A DNA stretch of 64,000 nt from Niallia sp052318935 (lineage in GTDB: Bacteria; Bacillota; Bacilli; Bacillales; Cytobacillaceae). The number at the start of each line of letters is the position of its first letter. Positions within the stretch are counted from its first letter, which is position 1. The notes under the pieces are model-generated. The model was given only the letters and a program-made list of their open reading frames with translations. It did no database searches and had not been told where the DNA came from. The DNA lies in the NCBI GenBank assembly GCA_052318935.1, contig JBQRKO010000008.1, one strand, 5' to 3'. The position numbers were made by a program, and so were the translations under genes. Shown piece by piece: positions 36,035 through 45,188 of the stretch.

Positions 36035-36913
36035 CTATTTTCCAAATCTTTTGCGATATCCGCATTTCCTGCATAGTTCTTCTACTGCCACTCTTCGTGA
36101 AAATCCATCTACAAGGTTTTTTGCTCTATCCCCTTCGATAATATCAGAAAATGAGGCATCATTAATATTTCCAAGGTTGATGACTCCCTCTCCATCTAAG
36201 CAGCAAGGGATAACTGTTCCGTTTGCTAGTATACCTGCTTGATTTCGAAGGCCATAACAGAAGCCTTTCCCGTCATCCTCTTCTTCATGCAGCGCTGGCC
36301 ATTGAAACTCGTAATCTTGATTAATGAAGATGCGGTCTGCAATTTTTATGCCGCTTCCTGGTGTGACTTTTTCTTCAATTTTATAGTCTAAATCAAATTC
36401 TTTTTCAATAATTTCCAACAATTGTCTGTTTCGTTGTCTTTCCAGATTCGTCGCATTGTCTTGCGTGAGATTCCATAGTCTCAGCGAAACAATCATATCT
36501 GATTGACTCGTTGCTTCTTTAATAAAAGAAAGTATACTCCTCACATATCCTTCCTTATCAGTAGAGCCGGCATGGCCATCAAAGCTGTGAAGAGAAAAGT
36601 TCATCTGTCTTATTGCAGGTTTATTTAATATTTTTTCCTTCTTTTTATTAATTAATGTTCCATTTGTTGTAATATTAACTTTAAACCCTTTTTCATGACT
36701 TAAGTCTAACAATTGGTCTATTTTAGGATGGAGCAGCGGCTCCCCTTTAACATGTAAATAAATGTAGTCTGTATGCGGTTTAATTTGGTCTAATCTCTTA
36801 GAAAAATCCTCTACAGAAATAAATTGCTTCTGTCGTTCTGTCGGTGGACAGAAGCTGCATGCGAGATTACATACACTAGTAATCTCTAAGTAAAACTTCT
36901 TAAACTTTTTCAA
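36035..36913 (-). CDS. radical SAM/SPASM-domain protein
   Basis: Radical SAM enzyme of 292 residues from the TTG of LKKFKKFYLEIT (GAGGG 8 nt upstream); a GTG at 36937 would add 8 residues. The CxxxCxxC iron-sulfur motif is CNLACSFC. A C-terminal SPASM-like cysteine set follows (CYGLRNQAG..., CC in VIPCCLDGE, CRKC). The family covers maturases of peptides and other radical reactions. No precursor peptide gene is visible nearby, so the substrate is unknown. It is monocistronic with its own terminator. Confidence 0.9.
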   Translation of the reverse strand: MKKFKKFYLEITSVCNLACSFCPPTERQKQFISVEDFSKRLDQIKPHTDYIYLHVKGEPLLHPKIDQLLDLSHEKGFKVNITTNGTLINKKKEKILNKPAIRQMNFSLHSFDGHAGSTDKEGYVRSILSFIKEATSQSDMIVSLRLWNLTQDNATNLERQRNRQLLEIIEKEFDLDYKIEEKVTPGSGIKIADRIFINQDYEFQWPALHEEEDDGKGFCYGLRNQAGILANGTVIPCCLDGEGVINLGNINDASFSDIIEGDRAKNLVDGFSRRVAVEELCRKCGYRKRFGK

Positions 36914-37057
36914 CCACAAATCCCTCAATTCTCTCACTACTTAGAACAGGATAAAAATATTGTTCTATCCCTTATTACAGCATACTTTTTCATAAATGGA
37001 AACATGCTTATTCAAGGAAAATAATATTACCATTTTCTATTCAGTTGAGGGCAAGCA

Positions 37058-37330
37058 CAATGTCATCAAGCTAAGTTTCAAAAAACTGGAAAATACGTAT
37101 CTGATTAGGAAGTAAGGGTTTCGGTTCTGTTCTCCGAGGCTTACCGCTCGCTTTCCACGGGGCGAGCGCCGAGCCTCCTCGTCGCTTTGCTCCTGTGGGG
37201 TCTCGTCTTTCTCGCTAATCCCGTAGGAGTCGAGCGGACGCCTCTCCAAACAAATTGGGTATTTCTTTTACATAAAGGGTGTCCCATAAATAGAGTTTAC
37301 AATTTATAGAATCTTAAGTTGATGACATTG
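37058..37330. mobile_element. palindromic MITE-like repeat, arm type C, copy 1
   Basis: 273 bp with terminal inverted repeats CAATGTCATCAAGCTAAGTT and the complement of CTTAAGTTGATGACATTG. Inner arms contain GTTCTCCGAGGCTTACCGCTC and GAGCGGACGCCTC. The centre is the GC-rich core common to all 13 repeats. The second copy is at 52252-52534 in the opposite orientation, about 85% similar by eye. No gene is seen in 36914-37363. Confidence 0.8.
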
Positions 37331-37363
37331 GGGACAGGCACTAATTCCAAATAAAAATCACAC

Positions 37364-38839
37364 TTATTTCCATATAGAATCCAACTCCATACATTCTAAA
37401 TAAGGTACTTTTGTCTCTCCGTTTACAGAGAACAAGATAGCTTTTTTTATCTCATTCTTTGGGTACACTAAACTTGTAATGGCAGCTTCACCATCGTTGG
37501 CAAATACCTCTATTGACGATATATCTATAAATAATTGAAGTTTTACTCGATTATGTTTATTTTTTAATGGGGCTTCTTGAACAGTGGAAAATGAATCTGA
37601 AAAATCACTTTCTCCCGATTCTGTTCGATCTACAAACAATATATTTTTATGCGTATCATAATAAATAATTGTTTTTTCCTGCTCATTATAATAAAGCTCT
37701 ATTCCAAATTTACTAGAATTAATACTTTCAAATTCTATATTTAATTCTAGTAATGAATGATTTAAATCAATAGGAAGCGGCTTCGATGAAATCAGAGCAT
37801 CTTTCACAACATAACTTCTTTCTTTTTTTATCTTTTGAATCTCTGCCACTGGTTTCTGTATAAGGCGAATTCCTTCTTCTGTTGAAACTAGCTGCAGCTC
37901 TCTAGGCAGTGTCATGACGCCTCTCCATTTTTCTGTTGGCAAATAGTTAGCATAGCGCCAATTATTCATCCATCCTATATAAATTCTTCTTCCATCGCTG
38001 CTCGGTATGTCTGACCAGCTGACGCCTGCATAGTTATCTCTGCCGTAATCCAACCAAAGAATCGTTTCATCTGCATGATCATTTTTAAATGTTTTTCCAT
38101 CAAAACTGCCAATAAAATATTGAGTTCTCGACCCTTCTTTTTCATTTGGATTATCGCCAATACTGACAATCATCACCCATTTTTCTTTTGCTGGATCTCC
38201 ATCCACTGATAACTTAAAAAGATCAGGGCATTCCCAAAAAGCAAAATGTGCGCCGGCTGATTTTCCAAACTCACTTGCATACTCCCACTCTTTTAAATTA
38301 GGTGACGTATAGAAGGTAACAGTCTGATCTGTTGCTAAAATCATCACCCACTTCTTTGTTTCATCATGCCAAAATACTTTAGGGTCGCGGAAGTCGGTAA
38401 TGCTTTCATCTGTTAATACAGGATTTCCTACATACTTTTCCCATGTTCTCCCTTTATCCTTGCTATATGCAATGCTTTGTCTTTGGAAAGGGCGGTCTGA
38501 ACCCGGATACATGCTATGGTTTGTATAAATTGCTACAAGCCCTGGTTCATCTGGAAAAAAACCGGTTGTATTATGCCAATCCACTACTGCACTTCCTGAA
38601 AATATCGCTCCATATTCATCGGGATAAAGGGCGATCGGAAGCTCCTCCCACTGGATTAAATCTTTGCTTACAGCGTGCCCCCAGTGCATTGGCCCCCATT
38701 TCCTACCTGCCGGATGGTGTTGATAAAACAAATGATACTCTCCCTTAAAATAAACGAGTCCATTTGGGTCATTCAGCCACCACTCTTTTGGGGAATAATG
38801 AAATTGAGGTCGGAATTTTTCTGTATATCCTTTTAACAT
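37364..38839 (-). CDS. GH32 beta-fructosidase (intracellular)
   Basis: A 491-residue glycoside hydrolase of family 32 (beta-fructofuranosidase, levanase or sucrose-6-phosphate hydrolase type). The nucleophile aspartate is in WLNDPNG, the stabilising aspartate in FRDPKVF and the acid/base glutamate in FWECPDL. No signal peptide, so it works on imported fructosides. ATG is preceded by AAAGGAG 10 nt upstream. It is last in the minus-strand transport locus, after a solute-binding protein gene and a type B repeat. This supports fructan-oligosaccharide use rather than PTS sucrose use (inference). Confidence 0.93.
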   Translation of the reverse strand: MLKGYTEKFRPQFHYSPKEWWLNDPNGLVYFKGEYHLFYQHHPAGRKWGPMHWGHAVSKDLIQWEELPIALYPDEYGAIFSGSAVVDWHNTTGFFPDEPGLVAIYTNHSMYPGSDRPFQRQSIAYSKDKGRTWEKYVGNPVLTDESITDFRDPKVFWHDETKKWVMILATDQTVTFYTSPNLKEWEYASEFGKSAGAHFAFWECPDLFKLSVDGDPAKEKWVMIVSIGDNPNEKEGSRTQYFIGSFDGKTFKNDHADETILWLDYGRDNYAGVSWSDIPSSDGRRIYIGWMNNWRYANYLPTEKWRGVMTLPRELQLVSTEEGIRLIQKPVAEIQKIKKERSYVVKDALISSKPLPIDLNHSLLELNIEFESINSSKFGIELYYNEQEKTIIYYDTHKNILFVDRTESGESDFSDSFSTVQEAPLKNKHNRVKLQLFIDISSIEVFANDGEAAITSLVYPKNEIKKAILFSVNGETKVPYLECMELDSIWK

Positions 38840-38866
38840 GATAAACACACTCCTTTTTTAAAGATA

Positions 38867-39049
38867 GGCTCTGTTAAACTTGCCTGTTGATTTCCGCTTC
38901 AGGCGTTCGCCTTCCGCGGGCGGTTCGGGAGCCTCCTCGGCGCTGTGCGCCTGTGGGGTCTCCCTCTGACTCGCTTTTCCCGCAGGAGTCTCACGCCTGG
39001 AACGAAGATCAACATCGTGCCAAAATTAACAATGAGCTTTAACATAGCC
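38867..39049. mobile_element. 183-bp palindromic MITE-like repeat, arm type B, copy 2
   Basis: Begins GGCTCTGTTAAAC and ends TTTAACATAGCC. It is flanked on both sides by the identical 8-mer TAAAGATA (38859-38866 and 39050-39057), a target-site duplication. The end sequence and 8-bp duplication resemble the IS6 family. It sits between the GH32 gene and the solute-binding protein gene. No coding capacity. Confidence 0.88.
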
Positions 39050-39073
39050 TAAAGATATATTTAATCTCCATAA

Positions 39074-39100
39074 CCAGAGAGCTGCACACTTTATACAGCT
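39074..39100 (-). terminator. hairpin after solute-binding protein gene
   Basis: GAGAGCTG pairs with CAGCTCTC across an 11-nt loop just after the stop at 39113. The U tract is poor on the minus strand, so it may be an mRNA-end stabiliser or partial terminator before the GH32 gene. Confidence 0.5.
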
Positions 39101-39112
39101 CTCTCCTTTTAC

Positions 39113-40720
39113 TTATTGAGCATGAAATCGATCGTATCCACCCTGTTTAATTTTTAACCATTCTTGTAAACCAAGACGGTCCAACTCTTTTAAATAATCA
39201 TTCCACTCTTCTTCTACTTTGCCATTTGTAATCCATTCAGCACGTTTTCTATTAACAAATGCACTTAAATCTGTTTCAATAGAAGTAAGCTTATCTAATT
39301 CTTGTAATGAGAAGAATACTTTCGGATAATTATTATCTGCTTTCATATATGGAACCATCACTTTTTTCATTAAATCTAATCTCCATGCAGCATCATCTGG
39401 TTTTGTTGTTACTTTTCCGTAATATTCATCTAGGATTGCCAACGGACCGTTCACACTAGTTTTTTGTCTTAATTCAACTGGTGCAGTTCCTTCCAATGGC
39501 AAGTGCTTTAACATGCCTGCTTCTTTATCCAATTCAAAAATATTTTGCTGTTTATCATCACCATATGTTCCCCAGTTGTTCTGTACTGATTGAAGTGGAT
39601 CATATAATTGGTCGATCCATTTAGCTGTTAGCTCCAAGTTTTTATTCTCAGAAGTAATGACCATTCTTCCGCGGTCAAAGCCCACTCCATTTGTTCTTGC
39701 TACGTTTATTTGTCCATCTGGACCTTTTAGCGGACCCATTAAATCGTATTTATCATTCATGCCTGTAATGTTCGCTTTATCCCAAGTAAAGTAAAGGCCG
39801 TAGCGGTTGTCTTTTCCTTTTGCAAGATACGTATTCCAGTCTTGGTCGAATGCCTCTACATCAATTAATCCTTCCTTGTATAGCTCATTAAAGAATTTGA
39901 TTGCTTCGTTGTATCCTTCCTCTGCTGGTGTATAGACAACTTTTCCATCATTTGTGACAACCGTATGATCCCAGTTGTCCCCTAATCCAAATGATCCAAA
40001 TAAGAATGCTAAATCTTCACCGCCGCCATTGATTCTAAAGGACATTGGAATTTCGTCTGCTTTGCCGTTTCCATTTGGATCTTGTGTTTTAAATGCTTTT
40101 AATACTGTTTTTAACTCTTCGGTTGTTTTTGGCATTTTCAGCCCTAATTTATCGAGCCACTCTTTGTTAATCCAAGGGAAGCAGTCAACTGCTTGAATCG
40201 CTTCTTTTCCTGTGCCGAGTTCCTCAATCCACGGGAAGGAATAAATATGGCCATCAGGAGCTGTCAGCATTGCTTTATATTCTGGTGCTTCCTCTAATAC
40301 TTTTTTCAAATTCGGCATATGATCTTCAATTAAATCTTCAACAGGAACAATAACCCCGTCTTTTGCCAATTTTAATAAATCATAGTCTCCGTATCCAGCA
40401 TCAAATATGGCATCAGGTAGATCTCCACTGGCGATCGCAATATTTCTTTTTTCTACAAACGACTCATTTGTATAGTTTTTCCAATTAATATGGACTCCTG
40501 TTTGTTCTTCTAATCTTTTAAAAATTAATTTATCATTAGGATCTTTTGGAGCTAATGGAGAACTTTGTGTCATAAAGTTCAATGTTACTTCTTCTTTTAA
40601 CGGAAATTCGACATTTGATAGTTTATAGTCATTTGAAGCGCTTTCATTTTTATCTGAACATCCTGCTGTTAACAATACTGATGCAAATGCAGTCAGCATC
40701 ACTTTATTAAATTTTTTCAT
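39113..40720 (-). CDS. extracellular solute-binding lipoprotein (LplA-like)
   Basis: A 535-residue ABC-transporter solute-binding protein of the LplA/LipO type. The signal peptide has the lipobox LTAGC at about residue 21, so it is anchored outside the membrane. It shows the alternating alpha/beta periplasmic-binding fold with conserved NKEWLDKLGL and DPNGNGKADEIP segments typical of oligosaccharide binders. It follows the two permease genes on the same strand, with the type A repeat at 40748 between. The ligand is probably a fructan oligosaccharide because of the GH32 gene. Confidence 0.92.
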   Translation of the reverse strand: MKKFNKVMLTAFASVLLTAGCSDKNESASNDYKLSNVEFPLKEEVTLNFMTQSSPLAPKDPNDKLIFKRLEEQTGVHINWKNYTNESFVEKRNIAIASGDLPDAIFDAGYGDYDLLKLAKDGVIVPVEDLIEDHMPNLKKVLEEAPEYKAMLTAPDGHIYSFPWIEELGTGKEAIQAVDCFPWINKEWLDKLGLKMPKTTEELKTVLKAFKTQDPNGNGKADEIPMSFRINGGGEDLAFLFGSFGLGDNWDHTVVTNDGKVVYTPAEEGYNEAIKFFNELYKEGLIDVEAFDQDWNTYLAKGKDNRYGLYFTWDKANITGMNDKYDLMGPLKGPDGQINVARTNGVGFDRGRMVITSENKNLELTAKWIDQLYDPLQSVQNNWGTYGDDKQQNIFELDKEAGMLKHLPLEGTAPVELRQKTSVNGPLAILDEYYGKVTTKPDDAAWRLDLMKKVMVPYMKADNNYPKVFFSLQELDKLTSIETDLSAFVNRKRAEWITNGKVEEEWNDYLKELDRLGLQEWLKIKQGGYDRFHAQ

Positions 40721-40747
40721 AAATAGTGATCTCCCATCTTTTTTTAT

Positions 40748-40926
40748 TGGCTATTCGCTTTTAAACCGCAGCCTGCATACACTTCGTCCGTTTAGCGAGC
40801 GTCGAGCCTCCTCGTCGCATACGCTCCTGCGGGGTCTCGTCTTTCTCGCATTCCCACAGGAGTCTACGTGTATGCAGGCTGCTAAGTTTTATATAAAAAC
40901 AACAAACTTTGAGGAAACAGCCTTTT
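40748..40926. repeat. GC-rich palindromic repeat, arm type A, copy 3
   Basis: Inner arms are GCAGCCTGCATACAC and GTGTATGCAGGCTGC. The A-to-C change in the left arm is matched by a T-to-G change in the right arm. The outermost left arm is shorter than in copies 1 and 2. It lies between the LplC-like permease and the LplA-like gene, in a transcribed position. Confidence 0.85.
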
Positions 40927-40987
40927 TATTTAATTGATAGCTGCTTTGAATTTCATAAAAATCCAATAAGCTATTAGTAAATATCAT

Positions 40988-41869
40988 TTATTTTAAAGAA
41001 CCTACCATTACTCCTTTTTCAAAATATTTCTGGAAGAATGGATACATAACTATTAATGGTAAGCTGGAAATAACAATTGCTGCATATTTAATCATCTCTG
41101 AAAGCCTTTTCAATTCTGCCATCGCTAATTGATCGCTAATCATGCCAGGATCTGCTTGGTTTTGAATTAATATGGACCGCAATACAAGCTGCAGCGGCTG
41201 TAGATTCGGATCTTCTAAATAAATCATTGCATCAAAGTAAGAATTCCATTGTGCGACAAAAGCATACAACGCTAATACGAATATAATTGGTTTGGAAAGA
41301 GGCAGAACAATTTTAAAGAAAATCAGCAAATCATTGGCACCGTCCACTTTCGCAGCTTCATGCAGCTCATATGGAAGTCCTTTGAAATAAGTTTTTGCGA
41401 GAATAATATTCCACACATTCACTGCTCCAGGAATAATAATTGCCCAGATTGTATTGAGCATTCCTAAATCTTTTACAATTAAATACGTTGGAACTAGCCC
41501 GCCGCTAAAAAACATCGTGATGATGAACATGGTCATGAAAAATCCTTTGCCGACAAAACCATCGATGGATAATGGATATGCAGCAAAGATCGAAACAACC
41601 ACCGTTACAACTGCAAATCCAACCGAATAGAGAATGGCGTTAAAAAACCCCCGGATCATCGCATCGTTTGACAAGATTAATTTGTATCCTTCTAAGCTCC
41701 AATCAGAAGGCTTTATGGAAAGTCCTTTATTGAGCAAGACAGTGGGATCCATAAACGAAGCGATCGTCACATAAACTAATGGAACAAGTACAACGAGTAC
41801 AGCTAAACATAATAGGATGCTGTTTAAGGTAATAATAAATCGATCAAATCCAGTATGCTTTATATGCAT
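40988..41869 (-). CDS. carbohydrate ABC transporter permease (LplC/YtcP-like)
   Basis: A 294-residue inner-membrane permease of MalG type with six predicted membrane segments. The EAA loop (YELHEAAKVDGANDLLIFFKIVLP) lies near residue 200. I choose the ATG of MHIKHTG because GGAGGAAAAAAAG precedes it, 13 nt after the stop of the other permease gene. It forms the channel with the LplB-like protein. No ATPase gene is near, so it needs a shared MsmX-like ATPase. Confidence 0.93.
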   Translation of the reverse strand: MHIKHTGFDRFIITLNSILLCLAVLVVLVPLVYVTIASFMDPTVLLNKGLSIKPSDWSLEGYKLILSNDAMIRGFFNAILYSVGFAVVTVVVSIFAAYPLSIDGFVGKGFFMTMFIITMFFSGGLVPTYLIVKDLGMLNTIWAIIIPGAVNVWNIILAKTYFKGLPYELHEAAKVDGANDLLIFFKIVLPLSKPIIFVLALYAFVAQWNSYFDAMIYLEDPNLQPLQLVLRSILIQNQADPGMISDQLAMAELKRLSEMIKYAAIVISSLPLIVMYPFFQKYFEKGVMVGSLK

Positions 41870-41882
41870 CTTTTTTTCCTCC

Positions 41883-42851
41883 TTAATACAATCCTTCTCC
41901 TTCATTTAGTCTTTTTACAATAGCATTCACGATTATAAGCAAGATGACGTTAATAACAGAGTTGAATAATCCTACAGCAGATGAGAAAGAATAATCTCCT
42001 GCCTGCAGCCCGATTTTATATACATAGGTAGGAATAATTTCCGATGTTGGGATGTTCATCGATGTTTGCATTAAATAGGCTTTTTCAAAACCAATTGCCA
42101 TAATGCTTCCTGCACCTAGGATAAATAGTACTGCCATCAGCGGCTTAAGCGCGGGCAAATCGATATGAATAATACGCTGCAGCAAGCTTGCTCCGTCAAT
42201 AGTCGCTGCATGATGAAGTTCAGGATCTACATTCGCCAGTGCTGCTACATAAATGATGGAAGACCATCCTGCTGTCTGCCATATTCCAGAAAGAATATAG
42301 ATGGATCGGAAATATTCCGGCTCTGCCATAAACATGAGCGGCTTTCCTGTAAAATAGCTGATTAAGCTGTTAATTGGTCCTGTTGGCGATAAAAAGATAA
42401 ACAGCATTCCGACAATAACTACTACCGAAATAAAGTTTGGGGCATACAATACAAGCTGCAAGTTCTTCTTAATAGAAGCTCTACGTACTTGGTTGATCAT
42501 TAATGCTAGAATAATTGGAATAGGAAAACTAAGAATAAGCCCAAATAAACTTAGTTTCAGTGTACTCATAAAAATGGTTTCAAAGTTTGGGGAGGATAAA
42601 AATTTCACAAAATGCTTTAAACCGACCCACTCGCTTCCTGTTATCCCTTTTATTGGACTAAAATCTTTAAATGCAATTATTGCTCCATACATTGGAATAT
42701 ACTTAAATACGATCGTTAAGATTACGGCTGGCGCAATCAGCAGATATAGAAAATAATTATTTCTTATATACGCCAAGTTCTTTTTGAATTTTTTAATCGT
42801 TTTTGATTGAGTAGCTGTTTCTTCTTTTGGAATCTCTATTAATGGATCCAA
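41883..42851 (-). CDS. carbohydrate ABC transporter permease (LplB/YteP-like)
   Basis: A 322-residue MalF-type permease with six membrane segments after a hydrophilic start. The EAA-like loop is HHAATIDGASLLQRIIHIDLP. The start is TTG with GGAGGG 8 nt upstream. First gene of the minus-strand transport unit (permease-permease-solute-binding protein-GH32). A cre site lies about 100 bp upstream. Confidence 0.92.
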   Translation of the reverse strand: MDPLIEIPKEETATQSKTIKKFKKNLAYIRNNYFLYLLIAPAVILTIVFKYIPMYGAIIAFKDFSPIKGITGSEWVGLKHFVKFLSSPNFETIFMSTLKLSLFGLILSFPIPIILALMINQVRRASIKKNLQLVLYAPNFISVVVIVGMLFIFLSPTGPINSLISYFTGKPLMFMAEPEYFRSIYILSGIWQTAGWSSIIYVAALANVDPELHHAATIDGASLLQRIIHIDLPALKPLMAVLFILGAGSIMAIGFEKAYLMQTSMNIPTSEIIPTYVYKIGLQAGDYSFSSAVGLFNSVINVILLIIVNAIVKRLNEGEGLY

Positions 42852-42949
42852 CTGCCTCTCCCTCCTATCTTCAAATTAGAAATGATTTTTTAATAGTCCT
42901 ATGATAAATTGGAATGGCCAATTTCCAATATGCTACACAGTTGGTATTT

Positions 42950-42963
42950 TGTAAGCGATTACA
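42950..42963. promoter_or_regulatory. cre site (CcpA)
   Basis: TGTAAGCGATTACA matches the cre consensus TGWAANCGNTNWCA at every fixed position. It lies 99-112 bp upstream of the LplB-like start, a fitting place for glucose repression of the fructan operon. A LacI-family repressor could also use it. Confidence 0.75.
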
Positions 42964-43120
42964 ATTTACTTTAATAAAAAATGCTTGTGTATCATCATAT
43001 AATTAGACTATTTTTGATAAACTGCTAGCAAGTTTCTTTCTGCTTTAAATATAACAAATTCCAATATTAGAAGATTTCAATATATTTGGTTTCGTTTGTT
43101 TAAAATTTTCGGATAAAAAA

Positions 43121-43293
43121 AGACTCTGTTGATTTCCGCTTCAGGCGTTCGCTTTCCGCGGGCGGTCCGGGAGCCTCCTCGTCGCTTTGCTCCTGTGGGG
43201 TCTCCCTTTGACTCGCTTATCCCGCAGGAGTCTCACGCCTTCCGCTCCAATCAACCTAGTACCCAAAATCAACAATAGAATTTGAACACATCC
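43121..43293. repeat. degenerate type B repeat
   Basis: Aligns with the type B elements at 7003 and 38867, but the left end is GACTCTGTTGATTTCC. The stretch between two CTGTT copies has been lost, and the right end is eroded to TTTGAACACATCC. The core is intact. Confidence 0.75.
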
Positions 43294-43311
43294 TTATTTT
43301 AAAATAGTGGC

Positions 43312-43462
43312 TCTGTTAAACGATAATGTTGATTTTGGAAAGAAATTTGCGAGACACCAGCGAAAAAACGGGCTGGAAAGACCTTGCAGTGAGGTACGAG
43401 CGAGGAGGCATGCCAGTTCGTCCGCGGAAAGTGAGTGATAAGCTTCGGAAAACCCCTTTTAT
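43312..43462. repeat. strongly degenerate inverted type B repeat
   Basis: Begins GGCTCTGTTAAAC and continues with ATGTTGATTTTGG, matching the right end of type B elements read in reverse. It then carries a scrambled core (GAGCGAGGAGGCATGCCAG, CCGCGGAAAG) and no clear far end. Adjacent to the degenerate copy at 43121. Confidence 0.6.
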
Positions 43463-43550
43463 CAGAGATTATTTTCAGGGTAGACACCCATGCAACAAAA
43501 TTTGCACCATGGCACATGGAAAGAAGCAGTCTCCACATTTATAGCGCAGA

Positions 43551-43666
43551 GCAGCGTGAATACACGAAGACTCCTGCGGGAAAGCGAGACAGACGAGACC
43601 CTGCAGGAGCGTAGCGACGAAGCGGCTCGGCGCTCGCCCGCGGAAAGCGTAGTGTATTCACGCTGC
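43551..43666. repeat. GC-rich palindromic repeat, arm type A (short), inverted
   Basis: Arms GCAGCGTGAATACAC and GTGTATTCACGCTGC are perfectly complementary. Compared with other type A copies both arms changed (CCTG to CGTG, CAGG to CACG). The outer GGCTGTTTTC arms are absent. Third repeat in the gap 42852-43807, which holds no gene. Confidence 0.8.
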
Positions 43667-43807
43667 GGAACTTCCTTTTCAGGGTAGCCAAAAGAAAAAG
43701 CCAGAAGCCATCTACCATCTTGTAAAAATAATGATGACTCACTACTTTTACAGGATCGCATGATGTTTCTGACTTTAAGTTTTGCATTTTCTTTCAACAA
43801 AAAACAT

Positions 43808-45160
43808 TCACCTATTTACCGCTTCGTGTTCCTTTTCTTTCAGTCGCCTATTTATTCTCTCAACCGCTTGATCTGCTGCCTTTTTTACATTCTGATTACT
43901 AATTCCAACCTCTTCGAATAGCTTTCTTATTTCATCGCTGACAACTGGATATGCAGGTGTAATTGGACGATTTTTCGAAAAGAATTGTGCTTGTGCTACA
44001 AATATATTTTTCGGATATGTTTGTAGTTCTGTCAGCTCTTCTGCAACTGAATATCTGGCTGGTATATCTCCTGTTTCTCGTACATATTTTTTTATGCCTT
44101 CATAGCTCGAAATATATTGAACAAATTCCCACGCTTCTTTTGGATGGTTCGACTTTGCGGAAATCCCAACTGCCCAGCCTCCATTAGGGACAACTTGATG
44201 GATTGCTTTTGGCAATGGAGCAATGCCAAAATCCTCTCCTAATTGAAATTCTGGATGATTTATTTCATAATCCCTTAAAGTCCAAGAACCTAAAACAGTC
44301 ATGGCCAAATGCCCTGTTACAAATGGATTTTCAGGCAGCTCAATGGAAGCAACATGATATTTATGATAAAGGTCTTGATAAAATTGCAGTGCTTCTATTG
44401 ATTCATCAGAATTTAAAAATCCAGCAGCTGTAGTTCCTTCTTTATTTAAAACATCCCCGCCGAATTGCCATAATAAAGGCATTTTAAAATAGGCCGGCCC
44501 TTCCCCATCACTAAAGCCCTGAGCAGGATCTATACCGTACACTTGTTTTGAAGGGTTTGTTAGTCTTTTCGCTAATTCTAAAACTTGCAGCCATGTTAAT
44601 GGCTTATATGGATCTTCTGATGGAAAAGGTATTCCTGCCTCCCTAAATATTTTTTTATTATAAAATAAGGCAATGCCAGATTCTACAATAGGCGCTAAAT
44701 AAATCTTATCATTATACGTAACCCCATTTAGTGTAGACCTTGGTATATCCTTCATATCTCCTTCTGTTTTCATGTATGGATCCAACGGCAATAGCAGTCC
44801 GGAGTCTGCATATAGTGCTAAATTCGGGCTGTCTATTGACATAATATCCGGCGGCGCATTACCTGCAACCAGCTCTGTTCGCAATCTCATTTCATAATCT
44901 CCAAATGGTATCGACACCAACTTGATGCGAATAGTTGGGTGAGTAGACTCAAAAGAGGACACTAGTTCCTTAAAAGCATTATTTTCCGCTTTTGTTCCAT
45001 AATTTCTCCAAAATGTTAACTCTATTTTTTTGGTATGCTCTTTTCTGTCGTCTCCTATTTGCTTTTGATTGAAAAAAGGAGCAGCAAAAGTTAATGCATA
45101 TACTCCAATTAAAAGAATAAAGATTAGGAATAAGATCATTAAGAATAACATTTTTCTCAT
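43808..45160 (-). CDS. extracellular sugar-binding protein (UgpB/MalE-like)
   Basis: A 450-residue solute-binding protein. The N-terminus has a hydrophobic segment (residues 3-27) without an obvious lipobox cysteine, so it may be held by an uncleaved signal anchor. Features of family 1 binders include ELTFWRNYGTK, NAPPDIMSID and VPNGGWAVGIS. GGGGA lies 6 nt before the ATG. It follows the YesM/YesN-type pair on the same strand; such an orphan binding protein beside a sensor kinase may help sense the sugar, as in some Firmicutes (inference). Confidence 0.9.
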   Translation of the reverse strand: MRKMLFLMILFLIFILLIGVYALTFAAPFFNQKQIGDDRKEHTKKIELTFWRNYGTKAENNAFKELVSSFESTHPTIRIKLVSIPFGDYEMRLRTELVAGNAPPDIMSIDSPNLALYADSGLLLPLDPYMKTEGDMKDIPRSTLNGVTYNDKIYLAPIVESGIALFYNKKIFREAGIPFPSEDPYKPLTWLQVLELAKRLTNPSKQVYGIDPAQGFSDGEGPAYFKMPLLWQFGGDVLNKEGTTAAGFLNSDESIEALQFYQDLYHKYHVASIELPENPFVTGHLAMTVLGSWTLRDYEINHPEFQLGEDFGIAPLPKAIHQVVPNGGWAVGISAKSNHPKEAWEFVQYISSYEGIKKYVRETGDIPARYSVAEELTELQTYPKNIFVAQAQFFSKNRPITPAYPVVSDEIRKLFEEVGISNQNVKKAADQAVERINRRLKEKEHEAVNR

Positions 45161-45188
45161 CTTCTATCCCCATCTCCCTTCTGCACTT

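Noticed and set aside
43299..43800. Several 60-110 codon frames on both strands across the repeat pile-up
   Set aside because: All are made of palindromic repeat sequence (GC-rich, arginine/serine-rich translations) that recurs at other copies in different frames.
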